A stretch of 64,000 nt of DNA from Acarospora socialis (lineage: Eukaryota; Ascomycota; Lecanoromycetes; Acarosporales; Acarosporaceae), in contig JAMYGW020000011.1 in NCBI GenBank assembly GCA_025617375.2, positions 124,001 through 188,000 of the forward strand, given 5' to 3'. Below the pieces are notes generated by a model. It made no database searches and was not told where the DNA came from. It worked only from the letters and a program-made list of their open reading frames with translations. Numbering within the stretch: position 1 is the first letter of the stretch; each line of letters starts with the position of its first letter. Shown one piece after another: positions 11,660-22,913 of the stretch. The position numbers and the translations under genes were made by a program.

Positions 11660-13083
11660 TTCAATTCATTGTGAGCGTAAAATAGGCAAGTACTGATTAA
11701 GGAAGGCATGAAGACGACAGCCGGCTGTAGAAAGATAAACACATGCAATCTACACAATGGAATAGGTATAGACGACCAATAACGGAGAGATAGATATCGC
11801 GCTGGACCCGTTTATGGAAGACCTGAGACCTGGGGCAAAGGAAATTCAAGCTTTGCCTTCGATTGCGGGTTGAATGTCACAGAGATCCACTCCGTCGCAT
11901 GTCGTTGTGCAGGTCGTCCTGTCTGCGTAAGCTTCCTAACTTAACTTAACTTTCACTCAGCTGGGAAAGAGCTCGAGTGAGGTGACATTCGCCTCAGTCG
12001 CTTTTACTCGAGTAGGATAGGGTGAGCTGGGCCAAAAACGCCATTGAGCGGCATGATTGGGTCAGCGTCATGGTAGTGCCCGCCTCGACGAGCAGCGCTT
12101 TCGCTACTGGCGAAAGAAACGTGGCAGACCCAGACCTGACTCGTGACGGCGGGAGAGATGCCGAGGACTTAAGGTGAGACCTGCTCCCTTAACCAGATGC
12201 AAGTCAGGTAAGGACGTAAGGTCATTTGTACAGTCTTGGTACAGGAGATGCGGTAATGACGTGGGGACAACAAGGTCGGTGACGGATCTCAATGGATATT
12301 GATCGACCACTGATCTGACGCGGTCACTCTCGGGAGAGATGTAACCCCCCGCGCTGGCTGAGATGCCATCGCCACCGGTATCCTCCGCTACGTTTAGTCT
12401 TTTGGGTCAGAGATTCTAAAGATACCTACCTAGGCCAAGAGGGGCGTTGCGTTGGTCCGGGTTATCGGCCACGAAGCAGTGGATGTCCGTTGGGGGTTTG
12501 GGTTTTGCGTGGTACTTCATTCTGATTTTGAGTATCATACTTGACCTTTTATCAATGCAAGTGATCACTTCTGAATCATTGTACTCGAGTCCCTTCTGAG
12601 CTGCTGTTACAAGAGCGTCTGCAAGCATCGATTTGGTAATAAGCCCCATGTTACTCAGTCCTGCCGCCAACCAATCGATAAGGCGGACGGCATTTCTGTC
12701 CTACTACGGGTGACGGTTGAAGCATCTCATGCCAATCGCGGCAAGGCTTTCGATCCTCCTTGCCTCGGACTGTCTGTGCATTATTCAATGCATTATCTGC
12801 CTACTAACTAATAGTGAGGGAATCACGCGGCTCTTGGCTGTTGGACCACGACCACTGTGCGGTAATGCAAAGAGGGACGCAACCGTAACCGTAGCATCAG
12901 TGAGATATTCCCGCCATCCTTATGCTTACCTTACGCCCTTTATTGACGTGGGGTGTCTTCCTGGATCAAGACCACCGACCATCCATCGCTGCAGAACCAC
13001 GCATGAGATACCAGGAATAGCCAAAAAGTAAGGCGGAAGGTAAGCCGGACGACAACCTATCCAATGACACCAAGTCCTGTCAC
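11660..13083. other. Intergenic region, no supported gene
   Basis: About 1.4 kb between the hexokinase-like start and the transporter stop. It has a CTTAACTTAACTTAACTTT-like run near 11935-11955 and TACCTACCTAGG near 12422. An 84-codon minus frame (12670-12416) has no recognisable similarity and is not called. Confidence 0.4.
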
Positions 13084-14718
13084 CTAAGCCTTCTCGGGCA
13101 CCAGCCCGCCGTGGGTAGCCGTGACATCGGACAAAGTCTCATCCGAGAACTTCAAATCTTCTTCCGTCGGGACGGTCTCTTGAATCCTCATGAAGATGAC
13201 TGGCGCCGCGATGAGGAGACCACCCGCCAGCAGAGCCCAGCACGACGCAAACTCGTTGATGAAAGGGGTCTTCAACGCATCGATCCGGAAGATGATCGCT
13301 GACCCGGCCGACTGGATCCCTTTGTAGAACCCTGCGAAATTGGCGAGCTTGCGACCGTTGTTGGTCAAGGCGCCCATGTACCTGGGGCATGAGCTTAGCG
13401 TGGTGTCCTGCACGAGCATCGAAGGGTTACAGGAACTCAAGCATACCAGTAGACGCACGTCTGCCAGGCCGCGTCGAAGAACCCATAGAACATGAAGAGG
13501 AACATGGGCCCAACGTAACCCCTACTGGTCCAGTCCATCTTGACAAAGGTGTCCGACTCCGTTTCCGCCCTGGTGTAACCCTTCTGCCACGCATAACCCC
13601 CACCCCAGATCACCATGGTAAGAACAAAAAGAGCACCCCATGACGCTCGTGCTCGGAATGGGCGCGATATACGATTGACGTCAAGTGCATACCCAAAAAC
13701 GAACGCACCGAGAATTTGACTGATCCAGTAAAGTGTATTATTCAGTGCTCTCGTCCTGATGTTGAACTTGGCCAAGTTCACGCCATTGAACTGGTACGGA
13801 TAGAACCAGTTGCTGACAAAAAACATGGGGAAGAGCAGGATGATGTATGTATCTAAGCGTAAGGTCTCCCACAACCCCAGGATCTCCGTCTTCCACGTTG
13901 GGTGCTTCATGGCGATGACACGAGAGCCATCCTTGCGCATGACTTGTGTCGAGTCTACCAGTGTCCACGCCAAACAAGCCCCGAGGAATGTCAGGACCAA
14001 GAAGGCAACGTAGGTCCCGTCATTGACCTTATTGGCAGTGGAGTGAAGGTTCTGTCCGAGTGGAATCTAAAGACTCAGACTCAGCCATCGCGCAGTTGGG
14101 CGGAAGTCGCGAACTTACAAGACTGCCAATGACCCCACCCAAATTGAAGATCATCCAGAACCAGCTGATATACCTGCCTTTGCTTCCCTCTTTGGGGTAA
14201 CTCATCATGATCGCCCCCTGAGCGGTCCACAATAATCCCGCGCAAACGCCCAGTAATGCACCAGCAAAAATGACGAACCCGGCATTCTTGTTATGGTTGT
14301 AGCTCAGCAAGCTTGCAATGTAGATGCAGTATCCCAGCCCTCCAAAACTCAGCGTGAGTCTGATACCCAACCGATTCGCGATGCTACCGGCGAAGAAACC
14401 GACAACGGAGAACGTGCTGTAGAGTGCGACAGATCCGTTGTTGGCCGCCGTTGCATCAACCTGCCCTCCGCCGCCCAACCCGCTGAGAGAGTTGAACATG
14501 CCCGGGCACAGGAAGCAGACAAAGGCGACCATGGTGAGTTGCACTGGGGGCGAGGCGTACCAGGGTAGCGTCAAGGGACCGACCTTCAACGGCTTGTACA
14601 TCCATGATCGTGGCTGGCCGATGTGACCGGCCTCCTCAGCAGCGGCAGTTTGTGACGACGGTGGTGAGTTCACACCTTGTGTGGTGGCTGCCTTCTCGTT
14701 CGAGCTGATATCGGCCAT
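13084..14718 (-). CDS. UNC93-like major facilitator superfamily membrane protein
   Basis: Three exons (14718-14119, 14066-13447, 13381-13084) join to 506 codons; the introns are 52 and 65 bp. The product starts with a hydrophilic tail of about 45 residues and then has about 12 hydrophobic segments. The first carries the conserved FVCFLCPGMFNSLSGLGGGG stretch typical of fungal UNC93-like (DUF895/MFS) proteins. Other family signatures are FGGLGYCIYIASLL, the GAIMMSYPKEGSKGRYI loop after TM5, and FFVSNWFYPYQFNGVN in the second half. Splicing at 13446 restores the Y-W-Y-M-G junction in a late helix. Family members sit in the plasma or endomembrane and their substrates are mostly unknown; ion-channel regulation is known only for animal UNC93. 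The acidic C-terminal tail is cytosolic in the usual topology. Nothing looks damaged. Confidence 0.9.
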
Positions 14719-15978
14719 GCTGAGTAATGGCTGGACTCTGGCTCAGGCTGAGGATGCCTAAGCTTAGTTACCGTTTGGTGTGTGCGATACTTCGTATGGA
14801 GCCAACACTGAGCAGTAAGGTAAGTCACGCTTGTCGGCGATGTCAATGTTCGAGCTCAACGTCGCCTTCACGATGCAACACAAAAGCTCTTCAGAGAAGT
14901 CTCTAACAGGATTGGGAATGGATCTTGAGATGCTCATGCCACCGGGGAAGGGCTGGGAGGAAGTGCTGTGTCAAGGGCTCAATCCTTGCCTGTGCGACCA
15001 ACCATGAGTGAGATGTAACGGAGTTGCTTCAGATTTGGGGTTAAGGCATTCACTACCTGGTAACGAATGGGGCGCCTCCGCATTGCCGGGTGAATCAGTT
15101 GTGGTACATTTACGATCGGTCTTACAAGTGGTAGATGTGATGGAAACTGACCTGGGACAATCGAATGGAAGGAATATTACGGTATACCGTACGGTAACGA
15201 CCGTTGACCCACGAAGCATCATGCGTTAGGGTGCTGTACGGAGCTACCATCTCGGTTCCGGGTCGGGAGGCCGCATGGGATGTAACCCAATTCTGTACAT
15301 GTAACCGCATCTCAGCTGTCACTATGTGGAAACTCTCCACGGCTCATGGTATTTGTAGGTAACTCGTATTGTTGTACCACCTACACTCCTTGATAAGGAA
15401 AGAATCTGCACTCCTTTGCTATCCTCGCACAGCGACACCTCGACGCTACGCAGCTGCGCCTAAAGCTCCCGCGTCGTGCACAAGCATGCATCCTAACGCA
15501 CAGCATGGCAATGAGCGGTAAATCACGAAACAGGGTGTCGGCAGGGGCATTGGTCCGTGTTCTTGGCAAGCAGAATGTATAATCATATTCAAAGAATACG
15601 ATCTGGCTGTGGATGCATAGGATCCCTTCTCAAGCGGACAACCTTCCAAAACTGAGATGTTGAAGGACGCCTTGAGAAAGTGTGTTCGTCTTCAGCGTTA
15701 CGGCCTCGATAAAGCCTTCTTTTCTAGGCCTCGGCTGACATTGTTCACCTCCACGGTGGTGAGCTTGTGCAGAATGTGGTCCTTAATTCGGCTGCTGTAT
15801 TGGCAGTAGGCAAGACGCTGGGAAGTCTAGCCTTGCCGCTCGTCGGCATCGTTGCCCGCCACTGATAGATTGGAGTTGAGACGGTCTCCTAAGAACGGAC
15901 GTTGTTGGGGTCTGTGTATATCTGGCCGGGTGGTTTGTGTTTGCCATCACCCGCAGCCTTTGCGGATCGTCTCGGGTA
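14719..15978. other. Intergenic region, no supported gene
   Basis: About 1.26 kb between the transporter start and the 3' end of the aldehyde dehydrogenase gene. It includes short palindromic stretches such as GGTATACCGTACGGTAAC near 15182, but no family-like reading frame, RNA gene or mobile element that I can support. Confidence 0.4.
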
Positions 15979-17536
15979 TCATAGTTTTGTAAAAGCAGTA
16001 GGCACACTGCCGCTTATGTCGACCAAGGTGCTCTTGTTCCGAACCCACGCTTCGATACCACGTCTGCCGTTCTCAACCCCAACACCACTCTGCTTCCACC
16101 CCCCTACACTCATCTCAGCAGGGCTTTCACCCCATGTGTTGATCCAAGTGATGCCTGCTTCGAGTCGAGATATGACCTTATGTGCTAGGTTTAGGTCCTT
16201 GGTGAAGACTCCGGCAGCGAGACCGAGCGGAGTGGCGTTTGCCCGTTTTACCGCTTCACCGACAGTAGAGTACGTGAGGATACTGAGGACGGGACCGAAA
16301 ATTTCCTCCCGGATGATCTTCATAGAATCTTTGCAGTCTGTGAATATTGTAGGTTTCACCCAATAGCCGTTCTCCAATCCCTTAGCCGTCGCGGGTTTCT
16401 CGGGACCGCCGAACAGGAGCTTCGCGCCATCAACTTCAATGCCATGTTTGATGAAACTGAGAACCTTGTCATAATGCACTTTGGAAACCAAAGGACCAAA
16501 GTTTGTGTTCGGGTTCATCAGGTCTCCAGTGCGGACATATACTATCTTTTCCAGCAGCCGTTTCTCGAATGCATTCTTCATTCCTCCATAGACGAATACT
16601 CGTGTGCCGTTGGTACAAACTTGTCCAGTACTGAAGAAGTTGGCCATCATTGCACCATCCACAGCGTTCTCGAGGTCCGCGTCTGGCAAGATAATCACAG
16701 GACTTTTACCCCCGAGCTCCATGGTTACGTACTTCATATTCCCTGCCGCCGAGCTTGCAACCTTCCTTCCGGTCGACACTTGACCAGTAAAGGAAACCTT
16801 TGCAATCGAAGGATGAGAGGTCAAGTAGGCCCCAACGTCACCTGCCCCATTGACGATATTGAAGACGCCTGGAGGTACACCAGCCTCTGTGTATATCTCG
16901 GCAAGAATCTGCCCATGGAGTGGCGTGAACTCGCTAGGTTTGTATACCATTGTATTACCGGCAGCAAGACATGGTGCAGATTTCCAAAGAGCTCTGTCGA
17001 AAACCACATCTAAGCAAAGTTCTGCTGGAACCGCCGTGAGCATATACTTACATTTGTAAGGGATAGTTCCAGGCACCGATGCCCGCACAAACACCTAAAG
17101 CTTCCTTCTTCGTGTACACCCAAGCATCCTCCCTTAATTGCGTCGTTTCACCATTAAGACCTCCTCCACCGACCAGGTTTGCGTAGTACTCGAGAACATC
17201 AGCCCCAGTTATGACATCGACCGTGCTTGTTTCCGAGAAAGGTTTTCCTGTATCCTGTGTCTCAACCTTCGCTATCTGGTCATTCCTCTCTCGGAGGAGC
17301 TGCACCGCTTTCAGGAGTATTCGCGATCGAGCAATGGGTGGCGTTGTTGACCATGACAGGAAGGCTAGCTCTGCAGACGCTATTGCACAGTCGATATCTG
17401 CGTGCGAAGCTGTATGGATATCGGCCAGAAGGCTTGCGTTTGAAGGGTCAATAGTTTGAAAGGTGTGCTGAGAACTGGCATCCTGGATCCTGCCACCATA
17501 GTAAAGACGCCTAGGAGCGTAAATTGGGTATGACAT
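15979..17536 (-). CDS. Betaine-aldehyde dehydrogenase
   Basis: Two exons (17536-17052, 16993-15979) separated by a 58-bp intron (GTAAGT...GACAG) join to 500 codons. Splicing gives [20 protein letters not shown], the conserved NAD-binding-fold entry of ALDH9-type enzymes. Catalytic features are [10 protein letters not shown] (general-base Glu), [14 protein letters not shown] (nucleophile Cys), EEIFGPVLS and a C-terminal [19 protein letters not shown]. Enzymes of this family oxidise betaine aldehyde to glycine betaine with NAD(P)+. The assignment is strengthened by the choline oxidase gene at 42259, whose 5' end faces this gene across the transposon block. Without that block the two would be a head-to-head pair. 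The C-terminus (AFTKL) resembles neither a mitochondrial nor a strong peroxisomal signal. The gene appears intact. Confidence 0.92.
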
Positions 17537-17660
17537 TGTGACCGAAGAACCTAAGTAAGGCCAGAACCGTCGGGGTTTCTATTGAGAGTTTGAGTTGGTA
17601 TTTACATGTATTTTCGTACTAGTTCGTGTTGAAAGGTAGGTAAGGTACTCCGTAGAAAAG
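17537..17660. promoter_or_regulatory. Left remnant of the BADH/choline oxidase divergent promoter
   Basis: This 124-bp stretch separates the aldehyde dehydrogenase start from the transposon duplication. It has normal base composition with CpG present, and carries GGTAGGTAAGGTACTCCGTAG near 17635-17655, words shared with other promoters here. Together with 41622-42258 it would form one intergenic region of about 760 bp between the two glycine-betaine genes. Confidence 0.6.
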
Positions 17661-17666
17661 GTAATG
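17661..17666. repeat. Left target-site duplication of element D (GTAATG)
   Basis: GTAATG abuts the left inverted repeat and is repeated directly after the right inverted repeat at 41616-41621. Confidence 0.65.
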
Positions 17667-18184
17667 TACGGTGGACAATAATGAGGTTACCAACACATCA
17701 AATTTTTTTCAAATTTTCACAAAGTGTTAATGAATATTCATCATTAACAACATGTAGTCATAGATTGTAGTAGAGAAATCATGATCTATAAGTAGATAAT
17801 CAACATTTTCATCATCATATGAACAAACTCATCAACTACAACAATGATCATCTTCATCTCAGTCATCAATGATATAACACAAGCACAGAAAGACAAAGTA
17901 AATACTTTTTAATATAAAGACTGATTTGAGAAATTGATCATACAAAGATATATGATAATGAATTTCAATTCAATGATGTTCAGACATAGATTCTGAAGAA
18001 ATGAGAAGATAAAGTGAAAATTAAAATATAACTGAAAAAGAATCACATCATGATCAGCATGCTGCAGTGAACTTTATATATTGAAGCAATTATCATACAG
18101 TTTCAGTTCATATGATCTACAGCAATATACAACATTATACATTACTGATATTTTTTTAGTGAGAAAGAGAATGAAAAGAAATGT
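17667..18184 (+). repeat. Left terminal inverted repeat of element D
   Basis: Pairs with 41141-41615. The first 50 bp or so match apart from transitions. The left arm then has about 45 extra bases (17724-17770) that include a perfect 9-bp-arm hairpin at 17725-17749 (TGTTAATGA / TCATTAACA). Homology resumes at AGAGAAAT and continues through CTACAGCAATATA and TTTTTTAGTGAGAAAGAGA before fading near 18184. Confidence 0.85.
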
Positions 18185-18518
18185 GCTGACTGTGATAAAA
18201 GAAATAATTCATTTCAAGTATTACTCTCTGAAATCTAAGTCATACAATACTAATAATATATAAAAATGTACTTCTATATCAGAAAATTTTTAAAATATTT
18301 GTGACAACTGCTGCTGATATGATCACATGATCAGATATAATCACAATGTGAATATTAAATTAAACAAGATCAGAAAAAAGAAGAAAAAGAAGAAGCAGAA
18401 GAAGTAAATAATTTAAATGCATTTAAATTGTATGATTCAGACATCAGTCAAATATTTTAAATAAAAAATAAATATATATTAATATAACAAGATAATAAGC
18501 TGTCAAGAAGTGCAGTGT
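18185..18518. other. Element D interior, left part
   Basis: AT-rich, CpG-free sequence between the left TIR and chromovirus A. It includes an AAGAAGAAAAAGAAGAAGCAGAAG run near 18378. No coding similarity is recognised. Confidence 0.6.
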
Positions 18519-18523
18519 TCTAG

Positions 18524-18884
18524 TGTAACATTCTAACCTGAGCTTTCTCAGGTATGTAGAACTAAGAGTTTGTGCTTATTGATATAATGACTGGTCTGAA
18601 ATGGTTCTGGTCTTTAACTCTTAGATAGTTATTTAAGTTGAACATGATTGTTTTCATAAAAGAAACAATTCTACTATATAGAATGTGCTTAATGTCTCTG
18701 TGTTGAGCACTCTTGATGTCTTGATGTCTTAATGTCAAAAGATTGAGTTCTCAGCTTGTCTGCTCATCATTAAGTCATTGTGCTGTTATGTAACTGCTGT
18801 CTAGCAGTTTCTCTTATTTATGCTCTGAGTGAATTCTTAATCACAGATCTGCAAGTTTCTTTCTCTTTAAATATGATTGTAACA
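18524..18884 (-). repeat. LTR of chromovirus A (3' LTR by element orientation)
   Basis: 361 bp, starting and ending with TGTAACA on the plus strand. It matches 30417-30777 end to end, with differences almost all C/T or G/A. The plus-strand pyrimidine run TCATTCTTTCTCTTCAGGC just inside is the complement of the polypurine tract. Confidence 0.9.
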
Positions 18885-18958
18885 TCATTCTTTCTCTTCA
18901 GGCACTAGTTCTCTAGAATTTATTTAAGTGAGAGTATATAACAATTTCATTGTCAGCA

Positions 18959-19384
18959 ATGATGCTTTCTAAAAATTTCAATTGTCTAAGAATTGCAAAG
19001 AAAATTCAACTCAGTGATAGTCTCATCATATTTTCTTGTGAATTCTGTACTGTCTGTGATCTCAATTGCTTTGTCATGACTGATGAAAGATCAAAATACA
19101 ATAAGTATACTCATCATGATCATCTGTGCATTGCAGTTTTGTAAAAGTCTCTCAACAGAACTTGTCTTTTGCTCTGAAAGAAAATAAGTGATGTAAATGT
19201 GATTCTTGATGCTCTTACTGTCAAGATGATGCATTTTCAAAAGATCTTGAATCAAACAAATTATCATGTCACACAGAAAACTGACTGTCTTGCTGCTGAA
19301 CTTGATAGTGATAATGATGAAACTGAGAATGAAGATTCTCAAACAATGTTGTAACTTGTTAACTTGATGTCATCATTCTTCTGA
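18959..19384 (+). pseudogene. Opposite-strand cysteine-rich frame in chromovirus A
   Basis: This frame lies on the plus strand between the 3' LTR and the chromodomain, pointing towards the chromodomain. Its first part contains the cysteine cluster SCEFCTVCDLNCFVMTDERS, followed by a heptad-rich stretch and an acidic tail near CLAAELDSDNDETENED. The same arrangement recurs in elements C (32188) and B (22461). It is interrupted here and treated as a fossil. A GTATATAA word lies at 18934-18941, close to the first ATG. Confidence 0.6.
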
Positions 19385-22060
19385 GCTAATATTGACTTCT
19401 TTTCTCAAAATATTGAAGTGTTCTCATGCAGTTCTTAAGATTCTCTCTGAATTTTCAGATACTTTCTGAGATATTATAATCTTTTCATTTTATGAGATAA
19501 TGAACTTTCTCATTAATCATTCTCTTTTTTAAAATGTTCTCAACTTTGTATTCTTCATTGAGTTTAACAGATGTTTCAATGATTTAAAGTAATATGAACT
19601 GATCACAATGCTGTAGCATGAATGCATGAAATACTGAATGTATTCTCATTTTCTTAAGTAAGTCTAGCTCATAGCTTAACTTCTTGATGTTTCATATGAT
19701 CTTAAATGATTCAATGCTCTTGTTTTTCAGCTTCTTGCTTTTTTCTTTGATTCATATGTTGTTTGTTCTTAGATATATCTTTTTTTCTTCTTTAAATAAT
19801 TTTGTCTTTGTCATTTGTTTCATCTACTGTTCAATTCATCTCATCAGATCTTGATGCAGTTTCTTTATCTGAGTGATATTTAGAATTACTTTTTGACTTT
19901 GTGATCTGTGTTCTTTGAGATTTCATCATATTTCTGAATTATAGTCATAGTTCATATAGAAAGATGTTTCTTCTGTGATTTTGTTCTTTGCATTGTTGTA
20001 CACAAACTGTGTCATTGATAACAGTTGTATTCAGTTATCTTGACTTTTGTTGACATAGTGTCTCAAGTATGTTTTTATCATCTGATTCATTCATTTGCTT
20101 TGCTCATCTGTCTGTAAATAATATGCTGTTGATATCTTATGCTTTATTCTGAGTTCTGCTGTGAGTGTTTTTTAAAACTTGCTCATGAATAGCTTGTCTC
20201 TGTTGATGATAAACTCTTTTGATAGTTCATGATTGTTAATTAATTCTCTTAGTATTGTGTATGTCAATATTGATGCTGTTGTGATTTCTTTGAATGAAAT
20301 GAACATTGTGTACTTGATTAATCTGTTCACTATAATTAATATACTATTGAATCTTATTTCTTATGCTGAGTTCTTTGATGATAATAACTTCATAATGAAG
20401 TTCATGATAACTGACTTTCACAGTGTGTTCAGTGCATCAAGTCATGTTATCTCATCATATCATTTATCTCAGTTAATCTTATTTCTTCTGCATGAATTGC
20501 ACACAGTGATCATTCTGATGATTCAATTTCTAAAATTGTTGATGTTGTGTCTTCTTTGCACTAAATTCTCAGTGCATTTAACTCTCAGATGTTCTTTAAC
20601 TCTGCTGTAGTGACATATTTTAATGAGTTCTTTGTCTGTCAAGAGAGCTTGCTTTATCTTATACATTACTGCTAAGTTCTTTGTGAGAATTCTGTTGTTG
20701 TCTTTGCTGAGAATTTCAATGTGTATCATTTGTACATCTTCATGATCAGATCATCTACTCAAGACATCTGCTTTATTATTCTTATTATTCTTTTTGTAAT
20801 GAATTTGAAATTCATAATCTGTCAACTGCTCTGTTCAATGAATCTGTTGTTAGTTGAGTTGCTTTGTTGTTGCAAAGTTTCTCAAGTTCTTATGATCTGT
20901 GTAGATCTGAATTGACTTGCTTGTTTCTGCAAGATAAGATCTTCAGTCTTGTAGTGCTTTCACTATTGCAAGAAGTTTCTTATCATGAATCTCATATCTT
21001 TTCTTGAATTCTGATAGCTTTCTAAATCAATATGTTATGAATTTTTGCTGTTCATTCTTGATCTGATATAAACATGTTTTTACTGCAAAATCTGAAGTGT
21101 TAGTTTTCAGTGTCTTCTCACATACTGAGTTGAGTATTCTCAGATGTGCTGTTTCACTAAGACTTTTCTTTAATATGTGAAATGCATTCTTCTGTTCTTG
21201 ATCTCAATGTTATTTTTTGCTTTTGCACATCAGATGCATTAGTGATTCTGTAATCTTTGTATAATTTAATACAAACTTTCAATAATAGTTTGTTAATTCT
21301 AGAAAGATCTGTACTTTCTTGATTCATTTTGATGTTGATCAGTTTCTGACTGCTTTTATCTTTTTTGAATTCTTCTTGATTTGTTCAGATCAAATCACAT
21401 AACTTAGAAACTTAACTTTCTTGATTTTGAATCTGCTCTTTGACTTTTTCATGTAGAGAGTTCTTTCATTGAGCTTCACTAATATTTTGCACACATGCTC
21501 ACAATACTTCTCAAGATCTTCTGAGTATATCAGAATATCATTGAGATATGTGATCACAAAATCATCAAGATATTCTCTTAATATGTTATTGATCAATCTC
21601 TGAAAGATGACTGACACATTTTTCAATTCAAATGACATAACAATATACTCATAATATCTGTATCTTGTTCAGAACACTGTCTTTCATTTTTTATCTTTTT
21701 TTATTCTAACTTGATAATAGATGTTCTTAAGATCTAAGTTCATGAATTACTTAGTCTTGTCTAATTAATCTTGCAACTCTTCTATCAGCAATAAAGAATA
21801 ACTATCTTGATGAGTTATCTCATTGAGTTGTCTGTAGTTGACACATAGTTATTTCTTGTCATTTTTCTTTGACATGAACAGAATTGAATATTCTGCTGAT
21901 GATTTTAATGATTTTATGAATTCTCTCTTAAGATTCTTGTTAAGATAAGTTTTAACTTTCTTGAGTTGATTCTTGCTCATTGAATATAATGACATTCACT
22001 TAAATTGCTTTTCATTCAATAGCAGTATTTTGTAATTTCATGACTTATACTCTGATAAGT

Positions 22061-22376
22061 TGTTATGTTCCAACTGAGATTCCTTGGTTATAGGGCTAGG
22101 GTTTATGCTTCTTGATATAAAGGTCCAAAGGTTCTAGGTAAACAGTAGCTTTGTATTGCATAACTAGATGAGTTGAACACAGTCAATTCCATAAGAAAAT
22201 CAACTCTACTATATAGAAACAGACACACTGACACACTTGGTGTTTCAGTGTTCTGATGTGCTTTTGACACACACTTATGAGGAAATGTCTGGTGTTTCAT
22301 CATTTCATGCTCAGAACTATGTCTGCTTCAGGTGTATCTCTTATCATGTTACTTTTCTTGAGATATGATCATAACA
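22061..22376 (-). repeat. LTR of chromovirus B (3' LTR by orientation)
   Basis: 316 bp, pairing with 27815-28130. The two LTRs differ at roughly 20-30 sites, essentially all transitions. The sequence is related to the A/C LTR only in patches such as TTCTACTATATAGA and TTGATATAA. Confidence 0.9.
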
Positions 22377-22460
22377 TCATTTCTTCTCTTCAGGCACTAG
22401 TTCTCTAGAATCTATTTAAGTGAGAGTATATATCAGCATTCATTCATCAACTTTTTGACA

Positions 22461-22913
22461 ATGCATCTGAAATCCAAAAATCATCTTTGTCTTGTCAATA
22501 CCATCTTCCATAAAGAAGATCCTGCTCTTGTTTTCTGTAATTGTTGTCTCAACATCAGTCTCTCTTGTATCATGATGTCTTCTGATTCTTCAGTGTTGTC
22601 TAACTTCTTGAAGTCTGCAAAGTGTGCTGAGTGTATTTGTTGAGGTTGTTTCTGTGTTGACCTCTCTCTTGATTTCTTGAAGTCTGTTTGTTTAAAGACT
22701 GAAAATGAGCTCTTCTTGACTCTCAATGAACAGCTTCTCATGCTTTTAGCAAAAATTGTCAGATTGCAGAAAACCTTGAAATAGTCTGAAGCTTGAATAG
22801 ACACAAAAATGAGGTGTCTTGCTGAAGAGCTTGCAGATGATAATGATGAGACTGAGGATGAAAATTCTCAAACAATGTCACAACTTGTTGACTCAATGTC
22901 ACCATTCTTCTGA
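22461..22913 (+). pseudogene. Opposite-strand cysteine-rich frame in chromovirus B
   Basis: Plus-strand frame between the B 3' LTR and the chromodomain, ending where the chromodomain frame ends on the other strand. It shows a paired-cysteine pattern (FCNCCLNISLSC, later KSAKCAECIC), then a leucine-rich heptad stretch (LLMLLAKIVRLQKTLK) and an acidic tail (ELADDNDETEDEN). The general pattern resembles a widespread uncharacterised fungal family with CxxC...C...CxxC and a coiled coil. Interrupted; treated as a fossil. Confidence 0.6.

Noticed and set aside
12416-12670. 84-codon minus-strand frame
   Set aside because: No recognised family, no compatible splice extensions and no conserved-looking composition.
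20233-20610. Plus-strand frame of 125 codons in the AT block, with counterparts near 23762 and 33462
   Set aside because: It lies opposite the integrase region of each chromovirus and repeats only because that region repeats. Unlike the cysteine-rich frame near the 3' LTR, it shows no domain pattern of its own.
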